A DNA stretch of 57,905 bases from Streptomyces sp. NRRL F-4489 (GTDB taxonomy: Bacteria; Actinomycetota; Actinomycetes; Streptomycetales; Streptomycetaceae): NCBI RefSeq assembly GCF_001509485.1, contig NZ_LLZI01000242.1:1-57905 (forward strand). Direction: 5' to 3'. Every line of letters starts with the position of its first letter. The first letter of the stretch is position 1. Positions 26,234 to 34,181 of this stretch are shown here, in pieces. The position numbers and the translations under genes were made by a program. A model generated the notes under the pieces. The model made no database searches. It saw only the letters and a program-made list of their open reading frames with translations, and was not told where the DNA came from.

Positions 26234-27214
26234 ATGGCCCCGACGTCCGGGCGCGGCGGTCCCGCCGCCCGTCCGTATCCCGTGATCCGGCCGATGCTGG
26301 CCGTGATCGGGGCGCTGCCGCCCGAGTCCGAGGAGGCGGCCTGGGGCTTCGAGGCCAAATGGGACGGGGCCCGGTGCGTCGTGAACAGCGCGGGCGACGG
26401 CACCGTCCAGCTCGTCACCCGGGCCGGCAACGACGCCACCGCCGCCTACCCCGAACTCGGCCCGCTCGGCGCGCAGCTGCGCGGCCGGCCGACGGTCCTG
26501 GACGGTGAGGTGGTGGTGCTGGACGCCGCGGGCCGCCCCGACTTCGGGCTGCTCCAGCGCCGGATGGGCGTGGTCAACCCGCGCCGCAGCGCCCGGCTGG
26601 CGATGGAGATCCCGGTGCAGCTGGTGCTGTTCGACGTGATGTATCTGGGCGGGCCGCTGCTGGAGGCGCCGTACCACGAGCGGCGGGCGGTGCTGTCCGG
26701 ACTGGGGCTGGCCGGGCCGAACTGGTCGGTGCCGGGCTATGTGGCGGGCCACGGCCGGCAGGCGTGGGAGGCCGCGGGGCGCGGCGGCCTGGAGGGCGTG
26801 ATGGCCAAGCGGCTGACCTCCCCGTACCTGCCGGGGGTGCGGTCGGACGACTGGGTGAAGACCAAGTACCTGGAGACCCTGGACATCGTCATCGGCGGCT
26901 GGACGGAGGGCCGCGGGGCGCTGCGCGGCCTGCCGGGGTCGGTGCTGGCGGGGGTGGTGGAGCCGGCCGGGCTGCGGTTCGTGGGCGCGGTCGGTTCGGG
27001 GCTCTCCGACCAGGAACGGCGGGAGCTGGCCGGGTACTTCGGGGTGATCGGGACGGACCGTTCGCCGTTCAGCAACCCCGTGGACCTGGCCGGGGTGCAC
27101 TGGGCCGAGCCGCGGCTGGTCGCCGAGATCGCCTTCACCGGCTGGACGGCGACGGGCCGGATCCGGCATCCGGTCTGGCACCGGCTGCGGCCCGATCTGA
27201 CCCGGCTGGACTGA
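26234..27214 (+). CDS. Stand-alone ATP-dependent DNA ligase (LigC/LigD ligase-domain type)
   Basis: An adenylation plus OB-fold ligase, 326 aa. The AMP-binding lysine is K42 in EAKWDGAR (motif I). Motif III is visible as LFDVMYLGG, motif IV as GLEGVMAKR and motif V as DWVKTK. No polymerase or nuclease domain and no Ku gene is adjacent, so it matches LigC-like accessory ligases rather than full LigD. It probably seals single-strand breaks in repair. The start may be later (an ATG at 26294 would still precede motif I). Confidence 0.9.
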   Translation: MAPTSGRGGPAARPYPVIRPMLAVIGALPPESEEAAWGFEAKWDGARCVVNSAGDGTVQLVTRAGNDATAAYPELGPLGAQLRGRPTVLDGEVVVLDAAGRPDFGLLQRRMGVVNPRRSARLAMEIPVQLVLFDVMYLGGPLLEAPYHERRAVLSGLGLAGPNWSVPGYVAGHGRQAWEAAGRGGLEGVMAKRLTSPYLPGVRSDDWVKTKYLETLDIVIGGWTEGRGALRGLPGSVLAGVVEPAGLRFVGAVGSGLSDQERRELAGYFGVIGTDRSPFSNPVDLAGVHWAEPRLVAEIAFTGWTATGRIRHPVWHRLRPDLTRLD

Positions 27215-27350
27215 ACGGACGGGCAGGGGCGGGGACCCGGGGCGGCTTCGGCAACGCGCTCCGGCGACGGGTACCGGGGCCGCCTACGGCCGTGGGACGG
27301 CACGGCCGTGCAGCGGCTGCGCGGGGACCGGTCAGGCTGGCCCGGTGCGG

Positions 27351-28280
27351 TCAGGGGCGGCAGAAGTCCGCGAACGCCACCGAGCCGCCGTCGTTCTCGT
27401 CGTCCGTACCGAGGATCCCGGTACGCGACCCGGGCAGACAGGTCAGCGCCTCGACCTTGTGCCCCGTGACCGCGGCGAGCCGGTGCGGCGTGCGGGACAC
27501 CGCGAGCCGGATCCGGCCGGCACCGTCCACGGTGATCCGCCCGGCGTCGTAGAGCGCGGAGGCGAACGGGCCGTCGTCGCCCGGGTCGGCGGCCGAGGAG
27601 ACCGTCAGCCGGCCGTCCGCGGCGAGCTTCACATCCGAGGCGTGGCGGACGTTCTCGGTCGGGTACGGTGCCCGGAATTCCGCCGAGACCGGCTTCCCGA
27701 AGGAGTTGTCCGCGGGATTCCACTCCGCCGCCGAAAGGGTCGCCGGACGCTCGTCCTGACCGCGGTCGGCCCACACCGCGACGGTTTTGCCGTGCACGAC
27801 GGAGAGCGCGAAACCCTCGTAATTGGCGTCCGGGGAAATACCCGGCAGCCGGAATACCCCGACCACCTTCGCGGTGTCCTTCTCGTGGACGACGCGGTAG
27901 GCGGTGCCGCTGCTGGCCAGCGCCACGAACTCATGGGCGCGGCCGGGCACCGCGTCGATCGCCTCCAGGTCCACCGGCAGTTCGCCGTCCCAGGCCAGCG
28001 GCCGCACCCGCGGGGCGCCGTCCGGGCGCAGGCCCAGCGCGACGAGGCGGTTCTGACCAGGCTTCTTGTTGTCGCGGACGCCGACGGCGTCGACCGCGGC
28101 GCCGTGCCGGGCCTCGACCGCGATACCGCTGATACCGGCGGTGATGCCGTCGCCGACCCGCTGCCAGGCGTCCGCTGCGGGGCGGGACGCGGGGGCGGGG
28201 GCGTTCTCCTGTGCGGTGGCCGTCGTCGGCGCCAGCAGCGCGGCACCGGCGACGACCACACCTATCGCTCGTTTGATCAT
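27351..28280 (-). CDS. Secreted protein of unknown function
   Basis: 309 aa with a clear Sec signal peptide (MIKRAIGVVVAGAALLA, cleavage near ATAQE). The mature part has repeated short beta-strand stretches such as ALGLRPDGAPRVRPL, LSVVHGKTVAVWADRG and AADGRLTVSSAADPG; ANYEGFAL resembles a motif of esterase-like phytase or beta-propeller proteins. I cannot assign a function. Two Cys remain in the mature protein (LTCLPG and DFCRP), which could form a disulphide. The gene stands alone, divergent from the GST gene. Confidence 0.82.
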   Translation of the reverse strand: MIKRAIGVVVAGAALLAPTTATAQENAPAPASRPAADAWQRVGDGITAGISGIAVEARHGAAVDAVGVRDNKKPGQNRLVALGLRPDGAPRVRPLAWDGELPVDLEAIDAVPGRAHEFVALASSGTAYRVVHEKDTAKVVGVFRLPGISPDANYEGFALSVVHGKTVAVWADRGQDERPATLSAAEWNPADNSFGKPVSAEFRAPYPTENVRHASDVKLAADGRLTVSSAADPGDDGPFASALYDAGRITVDGAGRIRLAVSRTPHRLAAVTGHKVEALTCLPGSRTGILGTDDENDGGSVAFADFCRP

Positions 28281-28594
28281 CGGGCGATGATAGGCGCATC
28301 CCGTCTCTTACCGGTGAGTTGGGCATTCCTTTTCCGGGGTCCGCCGCGCACCGTTCAGGTCCTGTTCCCCTCGCCTTACGCTTACCGACCCGGATACGCT
28401 CCGGGTTTCGGTTCCGCTTGCGTTCCGGTTGCCGTTCCGCCGGCGTTCCGCTTCAGCGTCACCGCTTACGCCGGACATTCCGTCAGGATTCACCGTGCGC
28501 CGGGCGGCTGACGCGCCGGGAATACCGCTGCATACCGCCGTGGACGCGGGAAGGCTCTCCGGGACGGCGCCCGCCCCGAGGGAAGGATCCGGCG
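28281..28594. promoter_or_regulatory. Divergent intergenic region with a 7-bp hairpin and GTTCCG-rich stretch
   Basis: This 314-bp gap separates the secreted-protein gene and the GST gene. It is less GC-rich than its surroundings. ACCCGGA-TACGC-TCCGGGT (28388-28406) is a perfect 7-bp stem. Just after it, the hexamer GTTCCG recurs about four times at roughly 10-15 bp spacing (28409-28456). No credible ORF is seen, so this is probably the promoter region for both genes. Confidence 0.4.
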
Positions 28595-29617
28595 ATGCCC
28601 GACGACAGCGGCACCAGCAACCGCGCCTACGGCCGCACCCCCTTCAAGCGCTCCCGCAGCCACTTCACCGACCGGATCACCGCCGACGGGCGCGACGGCT
28701 GGCCGGTGGCGGCGGGGCGCTACCGGCTGGTGGTCAGCCGGGCCTGCCCGTGGGCGAGCCGCGCGGTGATCTCCCGGCGGCTGCTCGGGCTGGAGGACGC
28801 GCTGCCGATGGCGATCGCCGACCCGATCCAGGACGACCGCAGCTGGCGCTTCACCCTCGACCCGGACGGCCGGGACCCGGTCCTGGGCATCCGCTACCTC
28901 GCCGAGGCGTACGAGGCCCGGGAGCCGGACCACCCGGGCGGCGTCAGCGTCCCGGCGATCGTGGACGTCCCCAGCGGCAAGCTGGTCACCAACGACTACC
29001 AGCAGCTCACCCTGGACCTCGCCACCGAGTGGACCGCGCTGCACCGCCCCGGGGCGCCCGACCTCTACCCGGAGGCCCACCGGGCGGAGATCGACGCGGT
29101 GATGGACGGCGTCTACCGCGACGTCAACAACGGTGTCTACCGCGCCGGCTTCGCCACCGGGCAGGACGAGTACGAGGAGGCGTTCGGCGCCCTCTTCCGG
29201 CGGCTGGACGCGCTCTCCGAGCACCTGTCGCACCGGCGCTACCTGGTCGGCGACACGCTCACCGAGGCCGATATCCGGCTGTTCACCACCCTGGTGCGGT
29301 TCGACGCCGTCTACCACGGCCACTTCAAGTGCAACCGCTTCAAACTGGCCGAGGACCCGGTGCTGTGGGCGTACGCCAGGGACCTCTTCCAGACGCCCGG
29401 CTTCGGCGACACGGTGGACTTCGACCACATCAAGCGGCACTACTACCAGGTGCACACCGGCATCAACCCCACCGGCATCGTCCCGCTGGGCCCGGACCTG
29501 TCCGGCTGGCTGACCCCGCACCACCGGGAGGAGCTGGGCGGGCGGCCGTTCGGCGACGGCACGCCCCCGGGCCCGGTCCGCCCGGCCGAGGAGGTCCCGC
29601 CGCGGGGCCGCCCCTGA
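28595..29617 (+). CDS. Glutathionyl-hydroquinone-reductase-like GST (Xi class)
   Basis: A thioredoxin-fold plus helical GST of 340 aa. C51 in SRACPWASR is the catalytic Cys of Xi-class enzymes (ECM4/YqjG type). IADPIQDDRSWRFTLDPDG, VPAIVDV and LTEADIRLFTTLVRFDAVYHGHFKCN are strong family matches. Actinomycetes use mycothiol rather than glutathione, so the physiological thiol is probably different. The enzyme would reduce thiol-conjugated quinones in the cytosol. The start is the ATG at 28595 with GAAGGA upstream. Confidence 0.92.
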   Translation: MPDDSGTSNRAYGRTPFKRSRSHFTDRITADGRDGWPVAAGRYRLVVSRACPWASRAVISRRLLGLEDALPMAIADPIQDDRSWRFTLDPDGRDPVLGIRYLAEAYEAREPDHPGGVSVPAIVDVPSGKLVTNDYQQLTLDLATEWTALHRPGAPDLYPEAHRAEIDAVMDGVYRDVNNGVYRAGFATGQDEYEEAFGALFRRLDALSEHLSHRRYLVGDTLTEADIRLFTTLVRFDAVYHGHFKCNRFKLAEDPVLWAYARDLFQTPGFGDTVDFDHIKRHYYQVHTGINPTGIVPLGPDLSGWLTPHHREELGGRPFGDGTPPGPVRPAEEVPPRGRP

Positions 29618-29731
29618 CCCGCGCGCTGTGCGAGCCGGCCGGTCCGGGACCCGACCGCTACGGGCACGGAAAGTCGGGTCCGGCATGCTGGGCCTTCCTT
29701 AGCGTGAACGGCGCAAGGGAAGGAGGCCGGG

Positions 29732-30598
29732 GTGCTGGAGCGGCTGAACGAGGCCATGGAGCACATCGAACGCCACCTCGGCGGCACGGTCGGGGCGGCG
29801 GAGCTGGCGCGGATCGCGATGACGTCGGAGTACCACTTCCGGCGGATGTTCTCCGCGCTGGCCGGGATGCCGCTGTCGGAGTACCTGCGGCGCCGGCGGC
29901 TGACCGTCGCCGGTGCCGAGGTGCTGGCCGGCGAGCGGACGCTGCTGGACATCGCGGTGCGGTACGGCTACGGGTCGGGCGAGGCGTTCGCCCGCGCGTT
30001 CCGTGCGGTGCACGGCGTGGGGCCGGGCGAGGCCCGGCGGACCGGCGCGGTACTGCGCTCGCAGCCCCGGATGGCCTTCCGGCTCGTGATCGAAGGGAGC
30101 AGCAGTATGGAATACCGGATCGTCGCGAAGCCCGAGTTCCGGGTGGCCGGGCGGAAGGCGCGGGTGTCGCTGGTGTACGAGGGGGTCAATCCGGCCATCG
30201 CGGAGTTCGTCCAGGGGCTGGGCGAGGAGACCGTGCGGCGGATCGCGGCGCTGTCCGACCAGGACCCGGAGGGGATCGTCGCGGTCTGCGACGACCTCGA
30301 CCCCATTCGCGCCGAGGGCAGCGAACTCGACTACTGGCACGGGGCGGTGACGAGTCGTCAGGTACCGGACGACCTGGAGGCGCTGGCCGTCCCGGCCGGG
30401 TCGTGGGCGGTGTTCGCGAACACCGGGCCGTACCCGCAGGCGCTCCAGCAGCTGTGGGCGGACGTGTACGCGCAGTGGTTCCCGTCGAACCCGTACCGCA
30501 GCCGGCCCGGGCCGGAGATCCTGCGCGTCCGGCCCGCGCCGGGCGGTGCGACGGCGACCGCCGAGCTGTGGATACCGGTCGAGCGGACCGTGGAGTGA
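29732..30598 (+). CDS. AraC-family regulator with GyrI-like effector domain
   Basis: 288 aa: two helix-turn-helix motifs at residues about 5-105 (VGAAELARIAMTSEYHFRRMF and TLLDIAVRYGYGSGEAFARAFR), then a GyrI-like small-molecule domain from about residue 125 (YRIVAKPEFRVAGRKARVSL, ELDYWHGAV, WAVFANTGPYPQALQQLW). This Rob/BmrR-like architecture responds to drugs or metabolites. The start is the GTG at 29732 with AAGGAGG upstream. A strong terminator follows. Confidence 0.92.
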   Translation: MLERLNEAMEHIERHLGGTVGAAELARIAMTSEYHFRRMFSALAGMPLSEYLRRRRLTVAGAEVLAGERTLLDIAVRYGYGSGEAFARAFRAVHGVGPGEARRTGAVLRSQPRMAFRLVIEGSSSMEYRIVAKPEFRVAGRKARVSLVYEGVNPAIAEFVQGLGEETVRRIAALSDQDPEGIVAVCDDLDPIRAEGSELDYWHGAVTSRQVPDDLEALAVPAGSWAVFANTGPYPQALQQLWADVYAQWFPSNPYRSRPGPEILRVRPAPGGATATAELWIPVERTVE

Positions 30599-30601
30599 GG
30601 C

Positions 30602-30638
30602 CCGGGCCCCGGCGCGCGACGTCCGCGCCGGGGCCCGG
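30602..30638. terminator. Bidirectional terminator hairpin between araC-type and mocR genes
   Basis: CCGGGCCCCGGCGCG (30602-30616) pairs perfectly over 15 bp with CGCGCCGGGGCCCGG (30624-30638), with a 7-base loop CGACGTC. It lies between convergent stops at 30598 and 30669. There is no clear T tract, which is common for streptomycete terminators. Confidence 0.8.
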
Positions 30639-30668
30639 CCGTACCGTGGCAGTTTTCGGCTCGCGGAC

Positions 30669-32009
30669 CTACTCCGCGCCCGCGTCCTCCGGGGAGCGGC
30701 GGGCCAGCGCGGCCAGGACGTCGAGGGCGTCGGCCAGGACGTCGGCGGGCGGGGCGGACAGTGCGAGCCGGACCGCGTTGGGGGCGTGGCCGGGGCCGGC
30801 CGTGAACGCGCCGGACGGGGAGACCGCGATACCGCGGCGGGCGGCGGCGGCCACGAAGGTGTCGGCCCGCCAGGGCTCGGGGAGTTCCCACCAGCAGTGG
30901 TACGACCGCGGGTCGGCGCGGAGCCGGTGGCCGGCCAGGCGGTCTTCGGCGATCCGGCGGCGGGCCGCGGCGTCGGCGCGTTTGGCCTCCTCGATGGCGG
31001 TGGCGGTGCCGTCGGACAGCCAGCGGAGCGCGGCGGCCAGGGCGAAGCCGGAGGCGGTCCAGCCGCCGGAGCGGAGGGCGGCGGCGAGGTCGGGCCCGGC
31101 GTCGCGTTCGGGGGTCACCAGAAAGCCGAGGGTCAGGCCGGGCGCGAGCCGCTTGGAGAGGCTGTCGACGAGTACGGTGCGCTCCGGCGCGAGCGCGGCG
31201 AGCGGGGCGAGGTCGGGGCGGAGGAAGCCGTAGACCGCGTCCTCGACGGCGTAGAGGTCCAACTCCCGCAGTACAGCGGCGAGTTCGGCGCGGCGGGTGG
31301 CGGGCATGGTGGTGCCGAGCGGGTTGTGCAGGGCGGGCTGGAGGTAGACGGCGCGCAGCGGGCCGGCGGCGCGCAGGGCGGCGGGGGTGACACCGTCCGC
31401 GTCCATCGCCAGCGGGACGAGGACGATGCCGAGGCGGGCCGCGATGCCCTTGACGACGGGGAAGGTCAGCGCTTCGACGCCGAGCCGGGTGCCGGGTGGA
31501 ACGAGGGCGGCGAAGGCGGCGGCCAGGGCCTGCCGGCCGCTGCCGGCGAACAGCAGCCGCTCGGGGTCGGGGGCCCAGCCGGTACGGGCGAGGTGGGCGG
31601 CGGCGGTGCGCCGGGCGGCCGGGGTGCCGGCGGCGCCGGGCGGACGCAGCGCCGCGGCCAGCGCGTCGCCGTGCTGCAGCAGGTCGGCGATGCTGCCGGC
31701 GAGCCGGGCGGGCTGGTCGGGCAGGATCGGGAGGTTGAGTTCCAGGTCGACGCGGTGGCCGCCGGGCTCGGCCAGCGCGGGCTCGGCGGGCGGCGGCCCG
31801 GTGCGGACGAAGGTGCCGCGGCCGACCTCGCCGACCGTCAGGCCGCGGCGGGCCAGTTCGCGGTAGACGCGGTGCGCGGTGGAGGCGGCGATCCGCCGCT
31901 GCCGGGCGAACCGCCGCAGCGGCGGCAGCCGGTCCCCCGGGCGCAGCCGGCCGTCCTCGATGGCCGCGGCCAGCTCCTCGGCGATCGCACGGAAGTCGTC
32001 CCCCGTCAT
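30669..32009 (-). CDS. MocR-type regulator: GntR helix-turn-helix fused to aminotransferase
   Basis: 446 aa. The N-terminal GntR winged helix (RLRPGDRLPPLRRFARQR, STAHRVYRELARRG) is joined to a class I aminotransferase-fold domain with the PLP lysine K286 in VDSLSKRLAPG and HNPLGTTMP for substrate binding. MocR proteins sense PLP or amino compounds and usually control a divergent gene. Here the divergent gene is the alpha/beta hydrolase at 32153, and the gap contains direct repeats. The start is the ATG at 32009 with GGAGGGG upstream. Confidence 0.92.
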   Translation of the reverse strand: MTGDDFRAIAEELAAAIEDGRLRPGDRLPPLRRFARQRRIAASTAHRVYRELARRGLTVGEVGRGTFVRTGPPPAEPALAEPGGHRVDLELNLPILPDQPARLAGSIADLLQHGDALAAALRPPGAAGTPAARRTAAAHLARTGWAPDPERLLFAGSGRQALAAAFAALVPPGTRLGVEALTFPVVKGIAARLGIVLVPLAMDADGVTPAALRAAGPLRAVYLQPALHNPLGTTMPATRRAELAAVLRELDLYAVEDAVYGFLRPDLAPLAALAPERTVLVDSLSKRLAPGLTLGFLVTPERDAGPDLAAALRSGGWTASGFALAAALRWLSDGTATAIEEAKRADAAARRRIAEDRLAGHRLRADPRSYHCWWELPEPWRADTFVAAAARRGIAVSPSGAFTAGPGHAPNAVRLALSAPPADVLADALDVLAALARRSPEDAGAE

Positions 32010-32026
32010 GTGCGCACCCCTCCCCC

Positions 32027-32079
32027 GATTGCACCCCGGATTGCACCGAGGACATTGTTTTTATTGTGCCGAGACAATG
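32027..32079. promoter_or_regulatory. Putative MocR operator region
   Basis: Direct repeats GATTGCACC lie at 32027-32035 and 32039-32047, 12 bp apart, followed by an inverted repeat CATTGT (32053-32058) / ACAATG (32074-32079). This AT-rich block lies between the divergent mocR-type and hydrolase genes. Two or more direct repeats are typical of MocR sites. Confidence 0.6.
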
Positions 32080-32152
32080 CCGCTCATAGCATCGAGCCGT
32101 CAACTCCTGTGCACAACAAGGCCGCAGGTGGTGCGGCGACAAGGGGTGTTCC

Positions 32153-32965
32153 ATGGCATCAGTGCAATCCGGCGGGATCTCGATCGCGTACGAGGACGAG
32201 GGCAGCGGTGAACCGCTGGTACTCATCCACGGCCATCCCTTCGACCGCTCGATGTGGCGGCCGCAGACCGCGCACTTCAGCCGCGCCGGGATGCGGGTGA
32301 TCGTGCCCGACCTCCGCGGCTACGGCGGGAGTTCGGTGGTGCCGGGCAAGACCCCGCTCACGGTCTTCGCCCAGGACATCGCCGCTCTCCTCGACCACCT
32401 CGGCATCGGCCGGTGCGTACTCGGCGGGCTGTCGATGGGCGGGCAGATCGCGATGGAGTTCCACCGGCTGTTCCCCGAGCGGATCCGGGCGCTGCTGCTC
32501 GCCGACACCTTCGCGGCGGCGGACACCGCCGAGGGCCGCGCGGTGCGCCTGCGGACCGCGGAACGGCTGCTGGCGGAGGGCATGGCCGGGTACGCGGCCG
32601 AAGCGCTGCCGAAGATGATCGCCCCGTACAACGTCACCGCGCTGCCGGAGGTCGCCGACCACGTCCTGGGCATGATGCGCGGCGCCCCGCCCGAGGGCGC
32701 CGCGGCCGCCCTGCGCGGCCGGGCCGAACGGCCCGACTACACCCCCACTTTGCCGGGGATCGCGGTACCCACGCTGGTCGTGGTGGGCGAGGACGACGCG
32801 TTCACGCCGGTGGCCGACGCCCGGCACATCCACGAGGCGGTACCGGACTCGCGCCTGGTGGTGATCCCGCGGTCCGGCCATCTGCCCAACCTGGAGCAGC
32901 CGGCGGAGTTCAACGCGGCCCTGGCGGACTTCCTGCAATCCCTGCCGGCCACCACCGCTCCGTAA
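32153..32965 (+). CDS. Alpha/beta-fold hydrolase
   Basis: 270 aa with a complete triad: nucleophile S94 in GGLSMGGQ, acid in GEDDAFTP, and His in RSGHLPNLEQP; the oxyanion region is LIHGHPFD. It resembles 3-oxoadipate enol-lactonase, peroxidase and esterase relatives; the substrate is not determinable. It is divergent from the MocR gene and probably its target. The convergent methyltransferase gene ends 94 bp away. Confidence 0.9.
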   Translation: MASVQSGGISIAYEDEGSGEPLVLIHGHPFDRSMWRPQTAHFSRAGMRVIVPDLRGYGGSSVVPGKTPLTVFAQDIAALLDHLGIGRCVLGGLSMGGQIAMEFHRLFPERIRALLLADTFAAADTAEGRAVRLRTAERLLAEGMAGYAAEALPKMIAPYNVTALPEVADHVLGMMRGAPPEGAAAALRGRAERPDYTPTLPGIAVPTLVVVGEDDAFTPVADARHIHEAVPDSRLVVIPRSGHLPNLEQPAEFNAALADFLQSLPATTAP

Positions 32966-33059
32966 CGCCGGGGGGCGGCGCCCGGCACGCCACCGGGCGG
33001 CGCGCCCGCCTGGCCGGCGCGTGCCCGCCCCGCCGACGCGCCCCAGAGGACCCTGCCCC

Positions 33060-33917
33060 CTACCCCACCACCCTCGCCCATCCCACCAACGCCCGGTGCG
33101 GCAGCACCAGTCGCCCATCCGCCGCCGTGAACTCCGCGGCCAAGGCGAGGAACGCACACCGGACCCGCTCGGTGGCCGCCGGCCCCTGGGACGTCACGGT
33201 CTGCCCGATGGCCGCCACCCCGGCCGCCGGGCCGCGCCACCACTCCCCCGGCGTCGTGCGGTGATCCCAGGCCACCTCGGCGCACTCCACCCCGGCCAAC
33301 CCGCTGACTCCGCGCAGCAGTTCCGCCAGCCCGGCCGGGGTGCGGGGGAAGTCGTCCTCGGGGGCGAGGGCGGGCAGGTCCGCCGGGCGCTCCACCCCGG
33401 CGGCCCGCACCGCGCGGCCGAGCAGCGCCTGGCCCGGCGCGGGCGGCGCGGCCCAGATGGTCACCGCGATCCGGCCGCCGGGCCGGGTCACCCGGCGCAG
33501 TTCGGCCAGCGCCGCCCGGGGCCGGCCGACGTGGTTGAGCACGAAGTTGCCGATCGCGGCGTCGAACGCCCCGGCCGAAAAGGGCAGATGGGGCAGGGCG
33601 GCGAGCCGCACCTCGGCGCCGGGAAGCGCGGCCGCGGCGGCGCGCACCATGTCCGGTTCGGCGTCCACGGCGGTCACCTCGGCCCCGCGGGCGCGAGCCG
33701 CCGCGGCGGCGGTGCCGGGACCGGTGCCGGCGTCCAGTACCCGGCTGCCGGCGGTGACACCCGCGGCGTCCAGCAGCGCCGGTACCGTATACGCGCACAG
33801 CCGGCCGAACCCCGCCGCGTACGCCGCCGATCGCCCGGCCCAGGCCCGTCTTTCACCGGCGTCGAACAGCGTCGGCGCCCCAGGTACCCCAGGCGCCTCA
33901 CGCTCCCCGTCCGCCAC
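33060..33917 (-). CDS. SAM-dependent methyltransferase (class I)
   Basis: 285 aa with motif I VLDAGTGPGTAAAAARARG, an acidic loop VDAEPDM, and LPHLPFSAGAFDAAIGNFVLNHV for motifs II-III, as in UbiE/ArsM-like Methyltransf_11 proteins. The C-terminal part (TPGEWWRGPAAGVAAIG) probably shapes the substrate pocket. I chose the GTG at 33917 with GGAGG eight bases upstream; longer in-frame starts add low-complexity Arg/Gly sequence. Substrate unknown. Confidence 0.85.
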   Translation of the reverse strand: MADGEREAPGVPGAPTLFDAGERRAWAGRSAAYAAGFGRLCAYTVPALLDAAGVTAGSRVLDAGTGPGTAAAAARARGAEVTAVDAEPDMVRAAAAALPGAEVRLAALPHLPFSAGAFDAAIGNFVLNHVGRPRAALAELRRVTRPGGRIAVTIWAAPPAPGQALLGRAVRAAGVERPADLPALAPEDDFPRTPAGLAELLRGVSGLAGVECAEVAWDHRTTPGEWWRGPAAGVAAIGQTVTSQGPAATERVRCAFLALAAEFTAADGRLVLPHRALVGWARVVG

Positions 33918-34044
33918 CGGCACCGCCTCCGCCACCGCGCCCCACCGTCCCCTCGCGCCCCGCCGGTCACACGGGTAACGTCCGCTCGTAGCGTCCGTTC
34001 CGGCAACGCTCCGGCCGCGCCGAACTCTCCCGCACCGCCCCGGC

Positions 34045-34075
34045 GTTACCCAGCCGTAACCTACCGACGGGTTAC
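34045..34075. promoter_or_regulatory. Cluster of GTTAC inverted motifs upstream of the secreted esterase
   Basis: GTTAC (34045), GTAACC (34056-34061) and GGTTAC (34070-34075) form two overlapping inverted pairs in the AT-richer part of the 264-bp gap between the methyltransferase and esterase genes. A regulator site is plausible. Confidence 0.4.
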
Positions 34076-34181
34076 CACGGGTAAGCAACAGACCTTACTC
34101 TCCAGTCACTTCGGGCCCCGGGCGCCCCCTCCTGTCCTGCGACAGCGTCCGCGCGGCCCGCGTCGAGATCTGGAGCAGAAG

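Noticed and set aside
28429..31233. 934-codon open frame on the plus strand
   Set aside because: Runs through the GST, AraC and MocR genes in a wrong frame and is Arg/Pro/Gly-rich; the true genes there have full motifs.
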